In this document: piece by piece, positions 47,601 through 55,726 of the stretch | Layout: every line of letters begins with the position of its first letter | Numbering within the stretch: the first letter of the stretch is position 1 | Origin: Gaetbulibacter_B jejuensis | Lineage (GTDB): Bacteria > Bacteroidota > Bacteroidia > Flavobacteriales > Flavobacteriaceae | DNA length: 64,000 nucleotides | Assembly: GCF_039524015.1 (NCBI RefSeq) | Contig: NZ_BAAAGF010000004.1 | Span: 1 to 64,000 of the forward strand | Reading direction: 5' to 3' | Made by a program: the position numbers and the translations under genes | The notes under the pieces: generated by a model | Told to the model about the DNA's origin: nothing | Database searches by the model: none | What the model saw: the letters and a program-made list of their open reading frames with translations, nothing else

Positions 47601-47790
47601 CCTTAAAGGCTTTTAGTGCTAGTTTTAAATGAGTAATTGCTTTGTCGTTTTTTGCATAGAATAATGCATTTTTTCCTTTTTCTAAATTTAAAATGGCTAA
47701 ACTGTCATTTTGTTGTGCAGAAGAGTCAATTATACCAAAGACAAAACATAAAAAAATACATAAAACACGATGATGAAAAGATAAGATCAT
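44671..47790 (-). CDS. TPR and CHAT-domain protease, exported and membrane-anchored (1039 aa)
   Basis: Signal peptide (1-25, ending SSAQQ), then a long array of TPR and Kinesin-light-chain-like repeats (about 30-460) for protein binding. A linker follows, then a C-terminal caspase-like CHAT domain (about 700-1000) with catalytic His862 in ALHAE and catalytic Cys910 in LSACNTG. The last 25 residues hold one membrane helix (about 1013-1031) and a basic tail. By this topology the TPR and CHAT parts face the periplasm. CHAT proteases elsewhere cut a partner protein after a binding event. It is divergent from an ECF sigma/anti-sigma-like operon, 172 bases away. Confidence 0.9.
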   Translation of the reverse strand: MILSFHHRVLCIFLCFVFGIIDSSAQQNDSLAILNLEKGKNALFYAKNDKAITHLKLALKAFKASKKHLKTAESYNLLSRAYISKNNTEEALVTATKALNISRQNNIKAKLEEVIALNSIGTIERVKGNFDQSKKDLKMALSISLEFIKDNSYNLSYCYYNLARTYHRSGNYKDAIEHLNLALNSLQNESPKDKALKAKISETFGQINYDQGDFEAAFVNFKNTYEFSKEAYHDETNHPYFIEIYNQLGLIYNQNKEFNEGEKYFQKALSLSVLHYGLDTHQSQLRIHFNLGMSYLDRGFKEESLFHTKKALEMATKMYGKDHFTLHFPYSQLGRIYGDERGIPYIEKAITLLNKANNQRSKIIASFSYAHLASVYYDIEDYSKALENIQESLKIRIKYFGKNNINTIESLNNIAKVYLKLNDYEKALDYNNEAIRANYLGSLNQQNKPEFFQSISYLSNKLQLDATKTKADILLELYLVSDNKEYLIESNKFYKKAESLINWLRNTKRNYNDKIKFSSTTKTIYGKIIETGLLMHSLDENIVSKDSIFYYSEKSRANVLRELAKNSKVKEVSNVNTEIITLENYLNNEISKLTSQIIKEISNKVIDTTKIYTLEGRLFDINKSKDSLEQRIEKDFPKYYGLKYEKPIVSISEIQSHLDEETTFIEFFKSQTHITVYIITKSTIDIKTLDVKNLDETIQVFNTNIINKDENAFTKTASDLYQQLIKPIKENFKGNKLIIVPDESLWHLQFDLLINSDYTRPNHKPNYLLYDYAISYANSASMLYESNLKHSSKDILNECMAFSYTINDSILNNNEIDLPGSRKEITELSQVFKGKYFFDDDANETNFKTYVNKYKLIHLALHAEIDSLNPEIIKIHFSESLKNNKEDNILYGHELYTVNIPADLVVLSACNTGVGKINKGEGILSLGNAFQYAGAKSLMLSRWKISDETTPEIMKLFYKNLKKGITKSKALQQAKIDYLNTTNVFTSHPYYWGSFYILGDTNTVKLSSTSSNIYYYIGAFITLCFGVFMFRRKKTKKIG

Positions 47791-47933
47791 AGAAGGTTAG
47801 TTTAGTTGGTAGATCTTTTACAAATTATATTAAAAAACTTTAATCTCCTAAAGTTATTTAGATGTAGAAGTTTTCAGCTTGACATTACAGTTTAGACTTT
47901 AAAAAACTTTTCCGCTCATAGTTTATAAAAGTT

Positions 47934-47941
47934 TATTTTTG
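47934..47941 (+). promoter_or_regulatory. -7 box of the sigma factor operon
   Basis: TATTTTTG matches TAnnTTTG, 22 bases before GTG 47963. Confidence 0.4.
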
Positions 47942-47962
47942 TTACCATAACTTAATAAAGGC

Positions 47963-48526
47963 GTGATAAGTAATTCCCAGTATTTAGAGGCTCTATTAAA
48001 AAACGATACTAAAATTATTTTAGCTATCTATAAAAATAATTTTTATAAAGTAAAATCTTTTGTTTTAAATAACAAAGGGCAAGAGGTTGATGCAGAAGAT
48101 GTTTTTCAAAAAGCTTTACTTCAATTGGCTGTGAGATACAAAAAAGAAAAGTTTGTCATAAACTCAAGTTTTGATATTTATTTTTTTACAGTTTGTAAAA
48201 ATTTATGGCGTAGAGAATTAAATAAATCAAAAATTAAGGTAACAAAAGATGGAGTAATGGAACTAAGAGATGAAAATGAAGATATTGCTATGGCAATTTT
48301 AGAACAAAAGCGTTGGGAATTGTTTTCTGAAAGCCTAAAACTTTTATCTGAAAACTGTAGACTTGTTTTAAAACTATACTTTTCTAAATCATCTTATAGT
48401 GATATTGTGGAAAAGCTAAAGTATAATTCAGAAACAGTTGCGAGACAGCGCGTTTTTAAATGTAAAACTAAATTAAAAGAGATAATTAAAAAAGATAAGC
48501 GTTTTAAGGCTTTGCATAAGTTATGA
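47963..48526 (+). CDS. ECF-type RNA polymerase sigma factor (187 aa)
   Basis: Small sigma-70-family protein that would direct RNA polymerase to its own promoter set. Region 2 is seen at about residues 25-95 (AEDVFQKALLQLAVRY, then the aromatic YFFTVCKNLWRREL that melts DNA), region 4 at about 120-180 (LLSENCRLVLKLYFSKSSYSDIVEKLKYNSETVARQRVFKCKTKL). The start is GTG. The next gene starts four bases before its stop (ATGA), so it is coupled to a membrane protein that is likely its anti-sigma factor. Confidence 0.88.
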   Translation: MISNSQYLEALLKNDTKIILAIYKNNFYKVKSFVLNNKGQEVDAEDVFQKALLQLAVRYKKEKFVINSSFDIYFFTVCKNLWRRELNKSKIKVTKDGVMELRDENEDIAMAILEQKRWELFSESLKLLSENCRLVLKLYFSKSSYSDIVEKLKYNSETVARQRVFKCKTKLKEIIKKDKRFKALHKL

Positions 48527-49320
48527 AAGAAGAAGATTTTATTTTAATTGAAAACTACCTTAAAGGTACTTTGTCAAAAGAAGAGGAAGATTCTTTTTTA
48601 GAACGGTTAGATTCTGATGCTCAATTTGAAGCTGAATTTAAGTTAGAGCAGCAAGCTTTTAATACATTAAGTGAAGGTCAATGGAGTTATATAGATAATT
48701 CTTCTTCAGAGGTGCAAGAGTATAAAGAAGCATTGCAGGATAATGACATACAAGAGTTGAAACTTACTATTGATAGGCTATATTCTAATCAAAAACAAGC
48801 ACATAAGGGAATCAATAAAAATCTGTATTACTATATAGTAGCGGCTTCGGTAGTGGTTTTTTTAGGGTTTCAATTTTTCTTCAGTCAAAATGTTTCTAAT
48901 CAAGAATTGTACAATAGCTATATTGGTTATGATAGCTTGCCTTCCTTTGTTACTAGAGGTTCTACAAATGAAACTGAACATCAGCTTGTGCAAGCTCAGC
49001 ATTTATTTGATAAGGGAGAGTATGAAGCTTCATTAGCTATTTTTAAACCTTTTTTAGAGTCTGAAACCAATAATACATTATTGTATATTTATATTGGGAT
49101 AGCACAAACAGAATTAGGTTTGTATCAAGAGGCAAAGTTAACTTTTGATCAACTCAAAAATAATGAATCTACTTATGACAGTATAAGCTATTGGTATACT
49201 GCTTTACTGTATCTCAAACAAGAGAGAATAGATGAGGTTAAAGAGGTTTTGAATACCATTATTTCTAATTCATATTACAATCACGAAAAAGCACAGGACT
49301 TGTTAAACGAAATAGAATGA
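48523..49320 (+). CDS. Membrane TPR protein, probable anti-sigma factor (265 aa)
   Basis: Cytoplasmic N-terminal part of 100 residues with an acidic, helical start (LKGTLSKEEEDSFLERLDSDAQFEAE) like many anti-sigma sensor domains; one membrane helix at 101-120; then a periplasmic part with tetratricopeptide repeats (about 150-260, repeated A-x-x-x-F motifs). Coupled by ATGA overlaps to the sigma factor before and the nuclease after. The anti-sigma role is inferred from position and topology. The periplasmic TPR mirrors the TPR of the neighbouring CHAT protease. Confidence 0.8.
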   Translation: MKEEDFILIENYLKGTLSKEEEDSFLERLDSDAQFEAEFKLEQQAFNTLSEGQWSYIDNSSSEVQEYKEALQDNDIQELKLTIDRLYSNQKQAHKGINKNLYYYIVAASVVVFLGFQFFFSQNVSNQELYNSYIGYDSLPSFVTRGSTNETEHQLVQAQHLFDKGEYEASLAIFKPFLESETNNTLLYIYIGIAQTELGLYQEAKLTFDQLKNNESTYDSISYWYTALLYLKQERIDEVKEVLNTIISNSYYNHEKAQDLLNEIE

Positions 49321-50126
49321 ATAAAAAAATAGTTTCTTCTGTAATTGCAATAATCATCATTTTTGGAGTTTTAGGCTACGAACACTTTTTAAAAGAACAA
49401 GAAGTAGCCGAAATAGTATCTGAAGGAGAAACTGTAAAAACAGATACTAACGAATACTTTTTGCCAACAAGCACAACAGGACAAATAGTACATCATGAAG
49501 GTTACTCGCTATCTTACAGTGAACCTCACGAGCAAGCTGAATGGGTAGCTTATGAGTTGAAAAAATCGCATTTATCAAATACTAATTTTAAACGACCATA
49601 TTTTGAAATTGATAAAGCTGTAAAAACTGGAGCAGCACATTGGCGCAATTATAAAAAGTCAGGTTATGATCGAGGGCATTTATGTCCTGCAGGAGATAGA
49701 AAATACAGTAAATATGCTCATGATGAAACATTTTTAACCAGTAATATTAGTCCGCAAGAACATGCGTTTAATTCTGGTATTTGGAATACTTTAGAGCAAA
49801 AAGTGCGTTATTGGGCTAGTAAGTATGATGGCGTATATGTGGTTTCTGGAGGTTTGCTAAAAGGCAATTTAAAAACTATAGGAGAAGAGCGCGTAGCGGT
49901 TCCTAATCAGTTTTACAAAGTACTTATTGATAATAATACTGGTAATACAAAAATGATAGCGTTTTTGATGCCTCATGAAAACTCTAATAAACCATTGTAT
50001 GAGTTTGTGGTTTCGGTAGATTCTTTAGAAGCGTTAACAGGAATTGATTTTTTTCCAGAACTAGATGATGCTATTGAAAATAGGTTAGAGGCTTCAAGTA
50101 GTTACAAAGCGTGGAGTTTTGATTGA
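49317..50126 (+). CDS. Exported DNA/RNA non-specific endonuclease (269 aa)
   Basis: Member of the NUC1/Serratia-nuclease family (beta-beta-alpha metal). An N-terminal hydrophobic segment (4-20) is a signal anchor or signal peptide. Catalytic motif DRGH lies at 118-121 with His121 as base, followed by CPAGD, and the Mg-binding Asn region FNSGIWNTLEQ (about 155-165). Length and motifs point to an active enzyme outside the cytoplasm. The start overlaps the anti-sigma-like gene by four bases (ATGA), so it belongs to the sigma operon. Confidence 0.92.
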   Translation: MNKKIVSSVIAIIIIFGVLGYEHFLKEQEVAEIVSEGETVKTDTNEYFLPTSTTGQIVHHEGYSLSYSEPHEQAEWVAYELKKSHLSNTNFKRPYFEIDKAVKTGAAHWRNYKKSGYDRGHLCPAGDRKYSKYAHDETFLTSNISPQEHAFNSGIWNTLEQKVRYWASKYDGVYVVSGGLLKGNLKTIGEERVAVPNQFYKVLIDNNTGNTKMIAFLMPHENSNKPLYEFVVSVDSLEALTGIDFFPELDDAIENRLEASSSYKAWSFD

Positions 50127-50168
50127 AAATTGTCTTTTGTATTGTTGTAATACCTACTTTTTCTAAGT

Positions 50169-51020
50169 TTATTGTTTGAGTTTGCCTATTATTCCTTTCC
50201 AACGAAGTTGTCGTATAAATTTCCCTTCATCTTTAGAAACTAAGAACGCTTTACGTTCTTTTTTGGCTTTAAAATAGCCTACTAAGTAATTTTTAAATAG
50301 AGCAAAACTTCTTTTTTTATAAGATAGTTTTAATGCCGAAATTAATGTAATTACAAAACCATAACGCATTTTATACATGGCTTTACCTTGTAAGTGTTTA
50401 GAGGCTTTATTGTAACTATTCCCTGTAGGTTTTAAATGCTTTACACAAAGCGACTCGTCTACAACCACTTTCCAATTATGGTATTTAGCGAGTAAAGTAT
50501 CTACCGTGTCCCAACCAATGGATGGTTTTAAACCACCAATAGCTTTAAAGCAAGCTTTTCGGTAAGCTTTAAATGGACCTCGAACATGCGTTTTGTTGGC
50601 AATGTTTTCATAAACCCATTCATGGTCTTTTTTTATATAGGCTAAACCTCCAGCAATTCCAACAGATTTATCACTTTCAAAAACCATTTTTATACGCTCT
50701 AAATAATTGGTAGGAAGAATAATATCTGCATCAAACTTACAAATTACATCGTAGTTATCGTCTAGCGTGTTGTAGCCTTGGTAAAAGGCGTTTATTACTT
50801 TTGAACCCGGAAGATGAGTGTTAGAAGATTTGTAATTTACAAGGGTTATCCAGGAGTGTTTTGAGCAAAAAGAAGAGACTATAGCTTCAGTCTTGTCTGT
50901 AGAGTTATCGTTAACTACAAGCACTTTTTTAGGTAAAACCGATTGATTTACTAACGACTCCAAAGTTTGCGCTATGCAATCTTCTTCATTATGAGCTGGT
51001 ATGACGATATAAAAGTTCAA
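50169..51020 (-). CDS. Family 2 glycosyltransferase (283 aa)
   Basis: Transfers a sugar from a nucleotide-sugar donor. Seen: N-terminal IVIPAHNEEDCIAQTLESL, VVNDNSTDKTEAIV, and the metal-binding FDADIILP (Asp-Ala-Asp). The C-terminal third is basic (KAKKERKAF) without a clear membrane helix, so it is probably peripheral on the inner membrane. It is the last gene of a KAS III / methyltransferase / glycosyltransferase operon. Confidence 0.9.
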   Translation of the reverse strand: MNFYIVIPAHNEEDCIAQTLESLVNQSVLPKKVLVVNDNSTDKTEAIVSSFCSKHSWITLVNYKSSNTHLPGSKVINAFYQGYNTLDDNYDVICKFDADIILPTNYLERIKMVFESDKSVGIAGGLAYIKKDHEWVYENIANKTHVRGPFKAYRKACFKAIGGLKPSIGWDTVDTLLAKYHNWKVVVDESLCVKHLKPTGNSYNKASKHLQGKAMYKMRYGFVITLISALKLSYKKRSFALFKNYLVGYFKAKKERKAFLVSKDEGKFIRQLRWKGIIGKLKQ

Positions 51021-51046
51021 AAATTTGAAATATTAAGTATTCAAAG

Positions 51047-51583
51047 TTAAACTCTTTCAGCATAAACAATGTAATATCTTGGCGTAAACCAACGTAATAT
51101 GGGTCTAATACCTATCTTTTTTGTTGGATTGGTCCATTTTTTAGAGTCTATAATTTTCCAACCTGTTTTTTCTAATAACCAATCAAACTGCCAATCTTCA
51201 AACTCATGGTAATGACGATCTCTCATATCGGTTTTACTTCTGTAAGCAGAAGCAAACCATAATTTTAAAGGAATGCTAGCTACTAATTTATCTGATTTTA
51301 TAGACTTTAAAACAGTATAAGGTGAAAGCAAATGTTCAAAAATTTCAAAAGCAGTTACCACATCAGTATTGGTGTTTTCAATTTCAGAAGTGTCTTCGTC
51401 TAAATCAATACCAGAAGTGTTTTCAACAGAAAACCCATTTGCTTTCATAATTTCTGTAAATGGGTTTTCTACACCTAAATCTAAAACAGAAGCAGGTGTT
51501 TTAATATGCTTTTTTAAGAACTCTAAAGTTATTTTATATCTCTTGTGTGGAAATTTTCCTTCGTACATAGCTTCTTTCCACAA
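51047..51583 (-). CDS. SAM-dependent methyltransferase-like protein (178 aa)
   Basis: Rossmann methyltransferase fold: motif I SVLDLGVENPF (about 37-47), acidic residue at the end of beta 2 in SGIDLDED, and FEIFEHLL (motif post I / IV). Short for the family (usual 200-250). Motif I lacks the usual GxGxG run, so activity needs testing. Lies between the KAS III-like gene (15-base gap) and the glycosyltransferase (26-base gap) and is probably co-expressed with both. Confidence 0.78.
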   Translation of the reverse strand: MWKEAMYEGKFPHKRYKITLEFLKKHIKTPASVLDLGVENPFTEIMKANGFSVENTSGIDLDEDTSEIENTNTDVVTAFEIFEHLLSPYTVLKSIKSDKLVASIPLKLWFASAYRSKTDMRDRHYHEFEDWQFDWLLEKTGWKIIDSKKWTNPTKKIGIRPILRWFTPRYYIVYAERV

Positions 51584-51597
51584 CAGTGGAAGTATTA

Positions 51598-52656
51598 TTA
51601 ATATTTGTAAACAATAGCGTTAATGTGCATTCCTGCACCAACACTTGCAAACATAATAATATCTCCTTTTGTAAGACTATGATTTTCTAATTTATTGTTC
51701 TTTACCAAGTCAAAAAGTGTAGGTACAGTTGCAACAGAACTATTACCTAATTTTTGAATGTTCATAGGCATAATGCCTTCAGGGATATCGGTTTTGTAGA
51801 GTCTGTAAAAGCGTTTTAATATAGCTTCGTCCATTTTTTCATTAGCTTGATGGATGAATATTTTTTTCACCTCTTTAATGTCTATTCCGCTTTTATCTAA
51901 GCAGGCTTTCATTGCACTTGGAACATTGCTTAAAGCAAATTCGTAAATTTTACGACCATCCATTTTAATGTAACGTGTGTCTCTACAAAGGTCTTGATTG
52001 TTTGAGTTTCCGAAGAATAAATAGTAAGCTTCATCATAAGTAAAACTAGCACTTTCGTGTGCTAAAATTCCGCCTTCATCATTAGTAGCTTCTATAATTG
52101 TTGCGCCAGCTCCATCACTATAAATCATAGAGTCTCTATCGTGCTTATCAACCACTCTCGATAAAGTTTCAGCTCCTATAACTAAGCAACGTTTTGCAAT
52201 ACCAGCCTTAATAAATGCATTAGCTTGTATAACACCTTCTACCCAACCAGGACAACCAAAAAGAATGTCGTAGGCAACGCATTTTGGGTTTTTAATACGC
52301 AAGCTGTGTTTTATTCGTGCTGCTAAACATGGTAAAATATCACTTTGAATGGTGTTGTGTTTAACATCACCAAAATTGTGTGATACTATGATATAATCTA
52401 GAGTTTCTGGGTCTATGTTTGCGTTAGCAATAGCTTTTTCGGCAGCAAAGAACCCAAGGTCAGACGCTGTTAAATGGTGTTTTGCATATCTACGTTCAGC
52501 AATACCAGTTATGGCTTTAAATTTATCAACAATAACTTCGTTAGGATGATTAATTTCTGAGCCATCAGTGTTTAAAAACTGGTGTTGGTGAAAGTTTTCA
52601 TTTTTTTCAATGGTATCAGGGATATAGCTTCCAGTACCTGTAATTTTTATATTCAT
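51598..52656 (-). CDS. 3-oxoacyl-ACP synthase III (KAS III) family protein (352 aa)
   Basis: Thiolase-fold condensing enzyme. Catalytic triad visible: Cys135 in FGCPGWVEG, His in FIHQANEKM and Asn in LGNSSVAT, so it is complete. The N-terminus (ITGTGSYIPDT) and VGAGMHINAIVY end fit FabH-like enzymes. It is set in an operon with a methyltransferase and a glycosyltransferase rather than with fatty-acid genes, which suggests a special acyl product rather than housekeeping FabH. Substrate unknown. Confidence 0.9.
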   Translation of the reverse strand: MNIKITGTGSYIPDTIEKNENFHQHQFLNTDGSEINHPNEVIVDKFKAITGIAERRYAKHHLTASDLGFFAAEKAIANANIDPETLDYIIVSHNFGDVKHNTIQSDILPCLAARIKHSLRIKNPKCVAYDILFGCPGWVEGVIQANAFIKAGIAKRCLVIGAETLSRVVDKHDRDSMIYSDGAGATIIEATNDEGGILAHESASFTYDEAYYLFFGNSNNQDLCRDTRYIKMDGRKIYEFALSNVPSAMKACLDKSGIDIKEVKKIFIHQANEKMDEAILKRFYRLYKTDIPEGIMPMNIQKLGNSSVATVPTLFDLVKNNKLENHSLTKGDIIMFASVGAGMHINAIVYKY

Positions 52657-52661
52657 AAAAG

Positions 52662-52717
52662 AAAAAAGCCTTTAATTTTTACTAATATAACAAATATACT
52701 AGCTGTAAATTAAAGGC
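52662..52717 (-). terminator. Terminator after gcvP
   Basis: On the minus strand GCCTTTAATTT and AAATTAAAGGC form an 11-bp stem with a 28-base loop, followed by six T. The loop contains TATATTTG, a -7-like box pointing to the KAS III gene. Confidence 0.6.
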
Positions 52718-52757
52718 GTCTTTATTATCTGATTATTTTACGATGTTCAACATCGTA

Positions 52758-55607
52758 TTATGCATCCATATATTCTTCAATTGGAGCGCAAGTGCATATT
52801 AAATTACGGTCTCCATAAGCATCGTCAACACGTCTTACAGAAGGCCAAAATTTATTGTCTTTTACATAGTCCAAAGGAAAAGCAGCTTTCTCTCTAGAGT
52901 AAGGTAGTAACCACTCGTCTGAGGTAACTAACTCTAAAGTGTGAGGTGCATTTTTTAAGACATTATTGTCGTCTTCTTTAGAAACTTCGCTAATTTCTTT
53001 TCTAATAGAAATCATAGCGTCACAAAAGCGGTCCATTTCAGCTTTACTTTCACTTTCAGTAGGTTCAATCATCATTGTTCCTGCCACAGGAAAAGATACT
53101 GTTGGTGCATGGAACCCATAATCCATTAAACGTTTTGCAATGTCAACCACTTCAATTCCGTTGGCTTTAAATGCTCTACAGTCTACAATCATTTCATGAG
53201 CTGCTCTACCACGTTCCCCAGAATACAGTGTATCAAAACTTCCTTGTAAACGGTGTTTGATATAATTGGCATTCAAAATGGCAATTTTGGTAGCTTGAGT
53301 TAAACCTTCTGCACCAAGCATTTTAATATATCCATAAGAAATTAAGCATGCTAACGCAGAACCAAAAGGTGCAGCCGAAATAGCTGTAATAGCTTTTTTA
53401 CCACCAGTTTTTACTATTGGATTTCCTGGTAAGAAAGGTACAAGTTGTTTAGCAACACAAATTGGTCCAACTCCAGGACCTCCACCACCATGAGGAATAG
53501 CAAACGTTTTATGAAGGTTAAGGTGACATACATCTGCACCAATATTTCCAGGGTTTGTTAACCCTACTTGGGCGTTCATGTTTGCCCCATCCATATAAAC
53601 TTGTCCGCCATTATCATGGATGATTTTAGTAATTTCTTTTATCGCAGATTCGTAAACACCATGTGTTGAAGGGTAAGTAACCATTAAACAAGACAAATTG
53701 TCTTTGTGTAATTCGGCTTTTTCACGTAAATCATCAACATCAATATTACCTTCGTCAGTAGACTTAGTAACTACAACTTTCATTCCTGCCATTACTGCAC
53801 TTGCAGGATTGGTGCCATGTGCAGACGACGGAATTAAACAAATGTTTCTGTGATGATCTCCACGAGATTCGTGATATGCTTTTATAACCATAAGTCCAGC
53901 AAACTCACCTTGAGCACCAGAGTTTGGTTGTAAGGAAGTGGCTGCAAAACCAGTGATTTCTGTAAGTTGATCTTCTAGTTCTTTTAAAACCGTAAGATAA
54001 CCTTCAGCTTGTTTTTTAGGAACAAAAGGATGAATGTTTGCCCATTTAAAAATACTTAAAGGCAACATTTCAGCAGCTGCATTAAGTTTCATGGTACAAG
54101 AACCTAAAGAAATCATCGAGTGGTTTAATGATAAATCTTTACGCTCTAAAGATTTTATATAACGCATCAACTCGGTTTCTGAGTGATAAGTGTTAAAAAC
54201 ATCTAACGTTAAAAAGTCTGACTGTCTTTGTAAATCTTCAGCAATATTAACGTCTTCAGTAATTGAAGAAATTTCGAAAGCCTCTTTTTTAGCCGCTTTT
54301 GCAAAAACAGCTATAATATAATTTAAATCTCTTACTGATGTTGTTTCGTTTAACGCAATAGTTACTGTGTTATCATCAGGATAGAAGAAATTTACTTTTT
54401 TCTCTTTGGCAATCTTTCTAAGTTTTTTAGCATCAGTTTTTATTTGAAGCGTATCAAAGTAAGAAGTGTTAGCTTGCTTATAACCTAATTTTTTTAATGC
54501 CTTTTCTAGTGTTGAAGCTGAATTGTGAACTTTGTTAGCAATAAATTTAAGCCCTTTAGGACCATGATATACTGCATACATTCCTGCCATAACAGCTAAT
54601 AATACTTGAGCAGTGCAAATGTTTGATGTTGCCTTGTCACGCTTAATGTGTTGCTCACGTGTTTGTAACGCCATACGTAAAGCTCTGTTGCCATTAGTGT
54701 CTTTTGTTACACCAATAATACGACCAGGAATATCACGTTTGTAGGCTTCTTTAGTTGCAAAAAAAGCTGCGTGTGGTCCACCATAACCCATTGGGATTCC
54801 AAAACGTTGGGTAGTACCTACAACAACATCAGCTCCAAATTGCCCTGGAGCTTCCAGTTTAACTAAACTTAAAATATCAGCAGCTACAGCTACTTTAATT
54901 TGGTTTTCGTTAGCTTTCGAAATGAAAGATTTTATGTCAGTAACCTCTCCGTTTTTTCCAGGATATTGAAGGATAGCGCCAAAAAACTCTGAAGAAAAAT
55001 CAAACTCATCTTCATTGCCTACTACAATTTCTACACCAATAGGAGTGGATCTTGTTTCTAGTAAAGATAGCGTTTGTGGTAATATGTTTTCAGAAACAAA
55101 AAACTTGTTAACACCTTGTTTCTTTTGGTCGCGTTCTCTTACTGCAAATAACAAACTCATAGCTTCAGCAGCAGCAGTACTTTCGTCAAGTAAAGATGCA
55201 TTTGCTATTTCCATACCTGTAAGGTCTGTAACCATAGTTTGGAAATTTAATAAAGCCTCTAGACGACCTTGAGCAATTTCGGCTTGGTAAGGTGTGTAAG
55301 CTGTATACCAACCTGGATTTTCTAAAATATTACGCTGAATAACTGCAGGTAAAATAGTTGGATGGTATCCTAAACCTATGTATGTTTTATAAACCTTATT
55401 CTTTTTTGATAATTCGTGAATATGAATATTGTATTCATGTTCAGTCATTGGTTCATCTAGATTCAATTCTTTTTTTAAGCGAATATCATCAGGAATGGTT
55501 TCGTAAATTAGTTGTTCTAAAGAGTCAACACCAAGGGTTTTTAGCATCTCTTTTTGGTCGTCTTCTCTAGGACCAATATGACGAAGTGCGAAAGCATTTG
55601 TATTCAT
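52758..55607 (-). CDS. gcvP: Glycine dehydrogenase (decarboxylating), P-protein (949 aa)
   Basis: PLP enzyme of the glycine cleavage system, releasing CO2 from glycine and passing the aminomethyl group to the H-protein. N-terminal RHIGPREDDQ, then two homologous aminotransferase-fold halves. The PLP lysine is Lys700 in NLHKTFAIPHGGGGPG, with the glycine-rich loop after it. Full one-chain length of about 950. The gcvT and gcvH genes are not adjacent. No glycine-riboswitch-like structure is seen upstream. Confidence 0.97.
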   Translation of the reverse strand: MNTNAFALRHIGPREDDQKEMLKTLGVDSLEQLIYETIPDDIRLKKELNLDEPMTEHEYNIHIHELSKKNKVYKTYIGLGYHPTILPAVIQRNILENPGWYTAYTPYQAEIAQGRLEALLNFQTMVTDLTGMEIANASLLDESTAAAEAMSLLFAVRERDQKKQGVNKFFVSENILPQTLSLLETRSTPIGVEIVVGNEDEFDFSSEFFGAILQYPGKNGEVTDIKSFISKANENQIKVAVAADILSLVKLEAPGQFGADVVVGTTQRFGIPMGYGGPHAAFFATKEAYKRDIPGRIIGVTKDTNGNRALRMALQTREQHIKRDKATSNICTAQVLLAVMAGMYAVYHGPKGLKFIANKVHNSASTLEKALKKLGYKQANTSYFDTLQIKTDAKKLRKIAKEKKVNFFYPDDNTVTIALNETTSVRDLNYIIAVFAKAAKKEAFEISSITEDVNIAEDLQRQSDFLTLDVFNTYHSETELMRYIKSLERKDLSLNHSMISLGSCTMKLNAAAEMLPLSIFKWANIHPFVPKKQAEGYLTVLKELEDQLTEITGFAATSLQPNSGAQGEFAGLMVIKAYHESRGDHHRNICLIPSSAHGTNPASAVMAGMKVVVTKSTDEGNIDVDDLREKAELHKDNLSCLMVTYPSTHGVYESAIKEITKIIHDNGGQVYMDGANMNAQVGLTNPGNIGADVCHLNLHKTFAIPHGGGGPGVGPICVAKQLVPFLPGNPIVKTGGKKAITAISAAPFGSALACLISYGYIKMLGAEGLTQATKIAILNANYIKHRLQGSFDTLYSGERGRAAHEMIVDCRAFKANGIEVVDIAKRLMDYGFHAPTVSFPVAGTMMIEPTESESKAEMDRFCDAMISIRKEISEVSKEDDNNVLKNAPHTLELVTSDEWLLPYSREKAAFPLDYVKDNKFWPSVRRVDDAYGDRNLICTCAPIEEYMDA

Positions 55608-55632
55608 TAAAATTATGTTGTGTTTTGAAGCG

Positions 55633-55640
55633 CAAAATTA
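55633..55640 (-). promoter_or_regulatory. -7 box of gcvP
   Basis: Minus strand TAATTTTG matches TAnnTTTG, 25 bases before the gcvP start; no clear TTG upstream. Confidence 0.4.
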
Positions 55641-55714
55641 CGGAATTATTCATGTTTTTTTGTTAATGAAAATGAAAGTTTTTAACCAAATACAACTGTT
55701 ATTAACACTTTGAC

Positions 55715-55722
55715 TATTTTTG
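55715..55722 (+). promoter_or_regulatory. -7 box of the UbiA-like gene, very close to the start codon
   Basis: TATTTTTG matches TAnnTTTG and ends four bases before ATG 55727, which predicts a leaderless mRNA. Confidence 0.5.
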
Positions 55723-55726
55723 TTAT

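Noticed and set aside
55608..55726. Glycine riboswitch before gcvP
   Set aside because: Only 119 AT-rich bases with no tandem aptamer-like structure; a -7 box lies 25 bases before the start.
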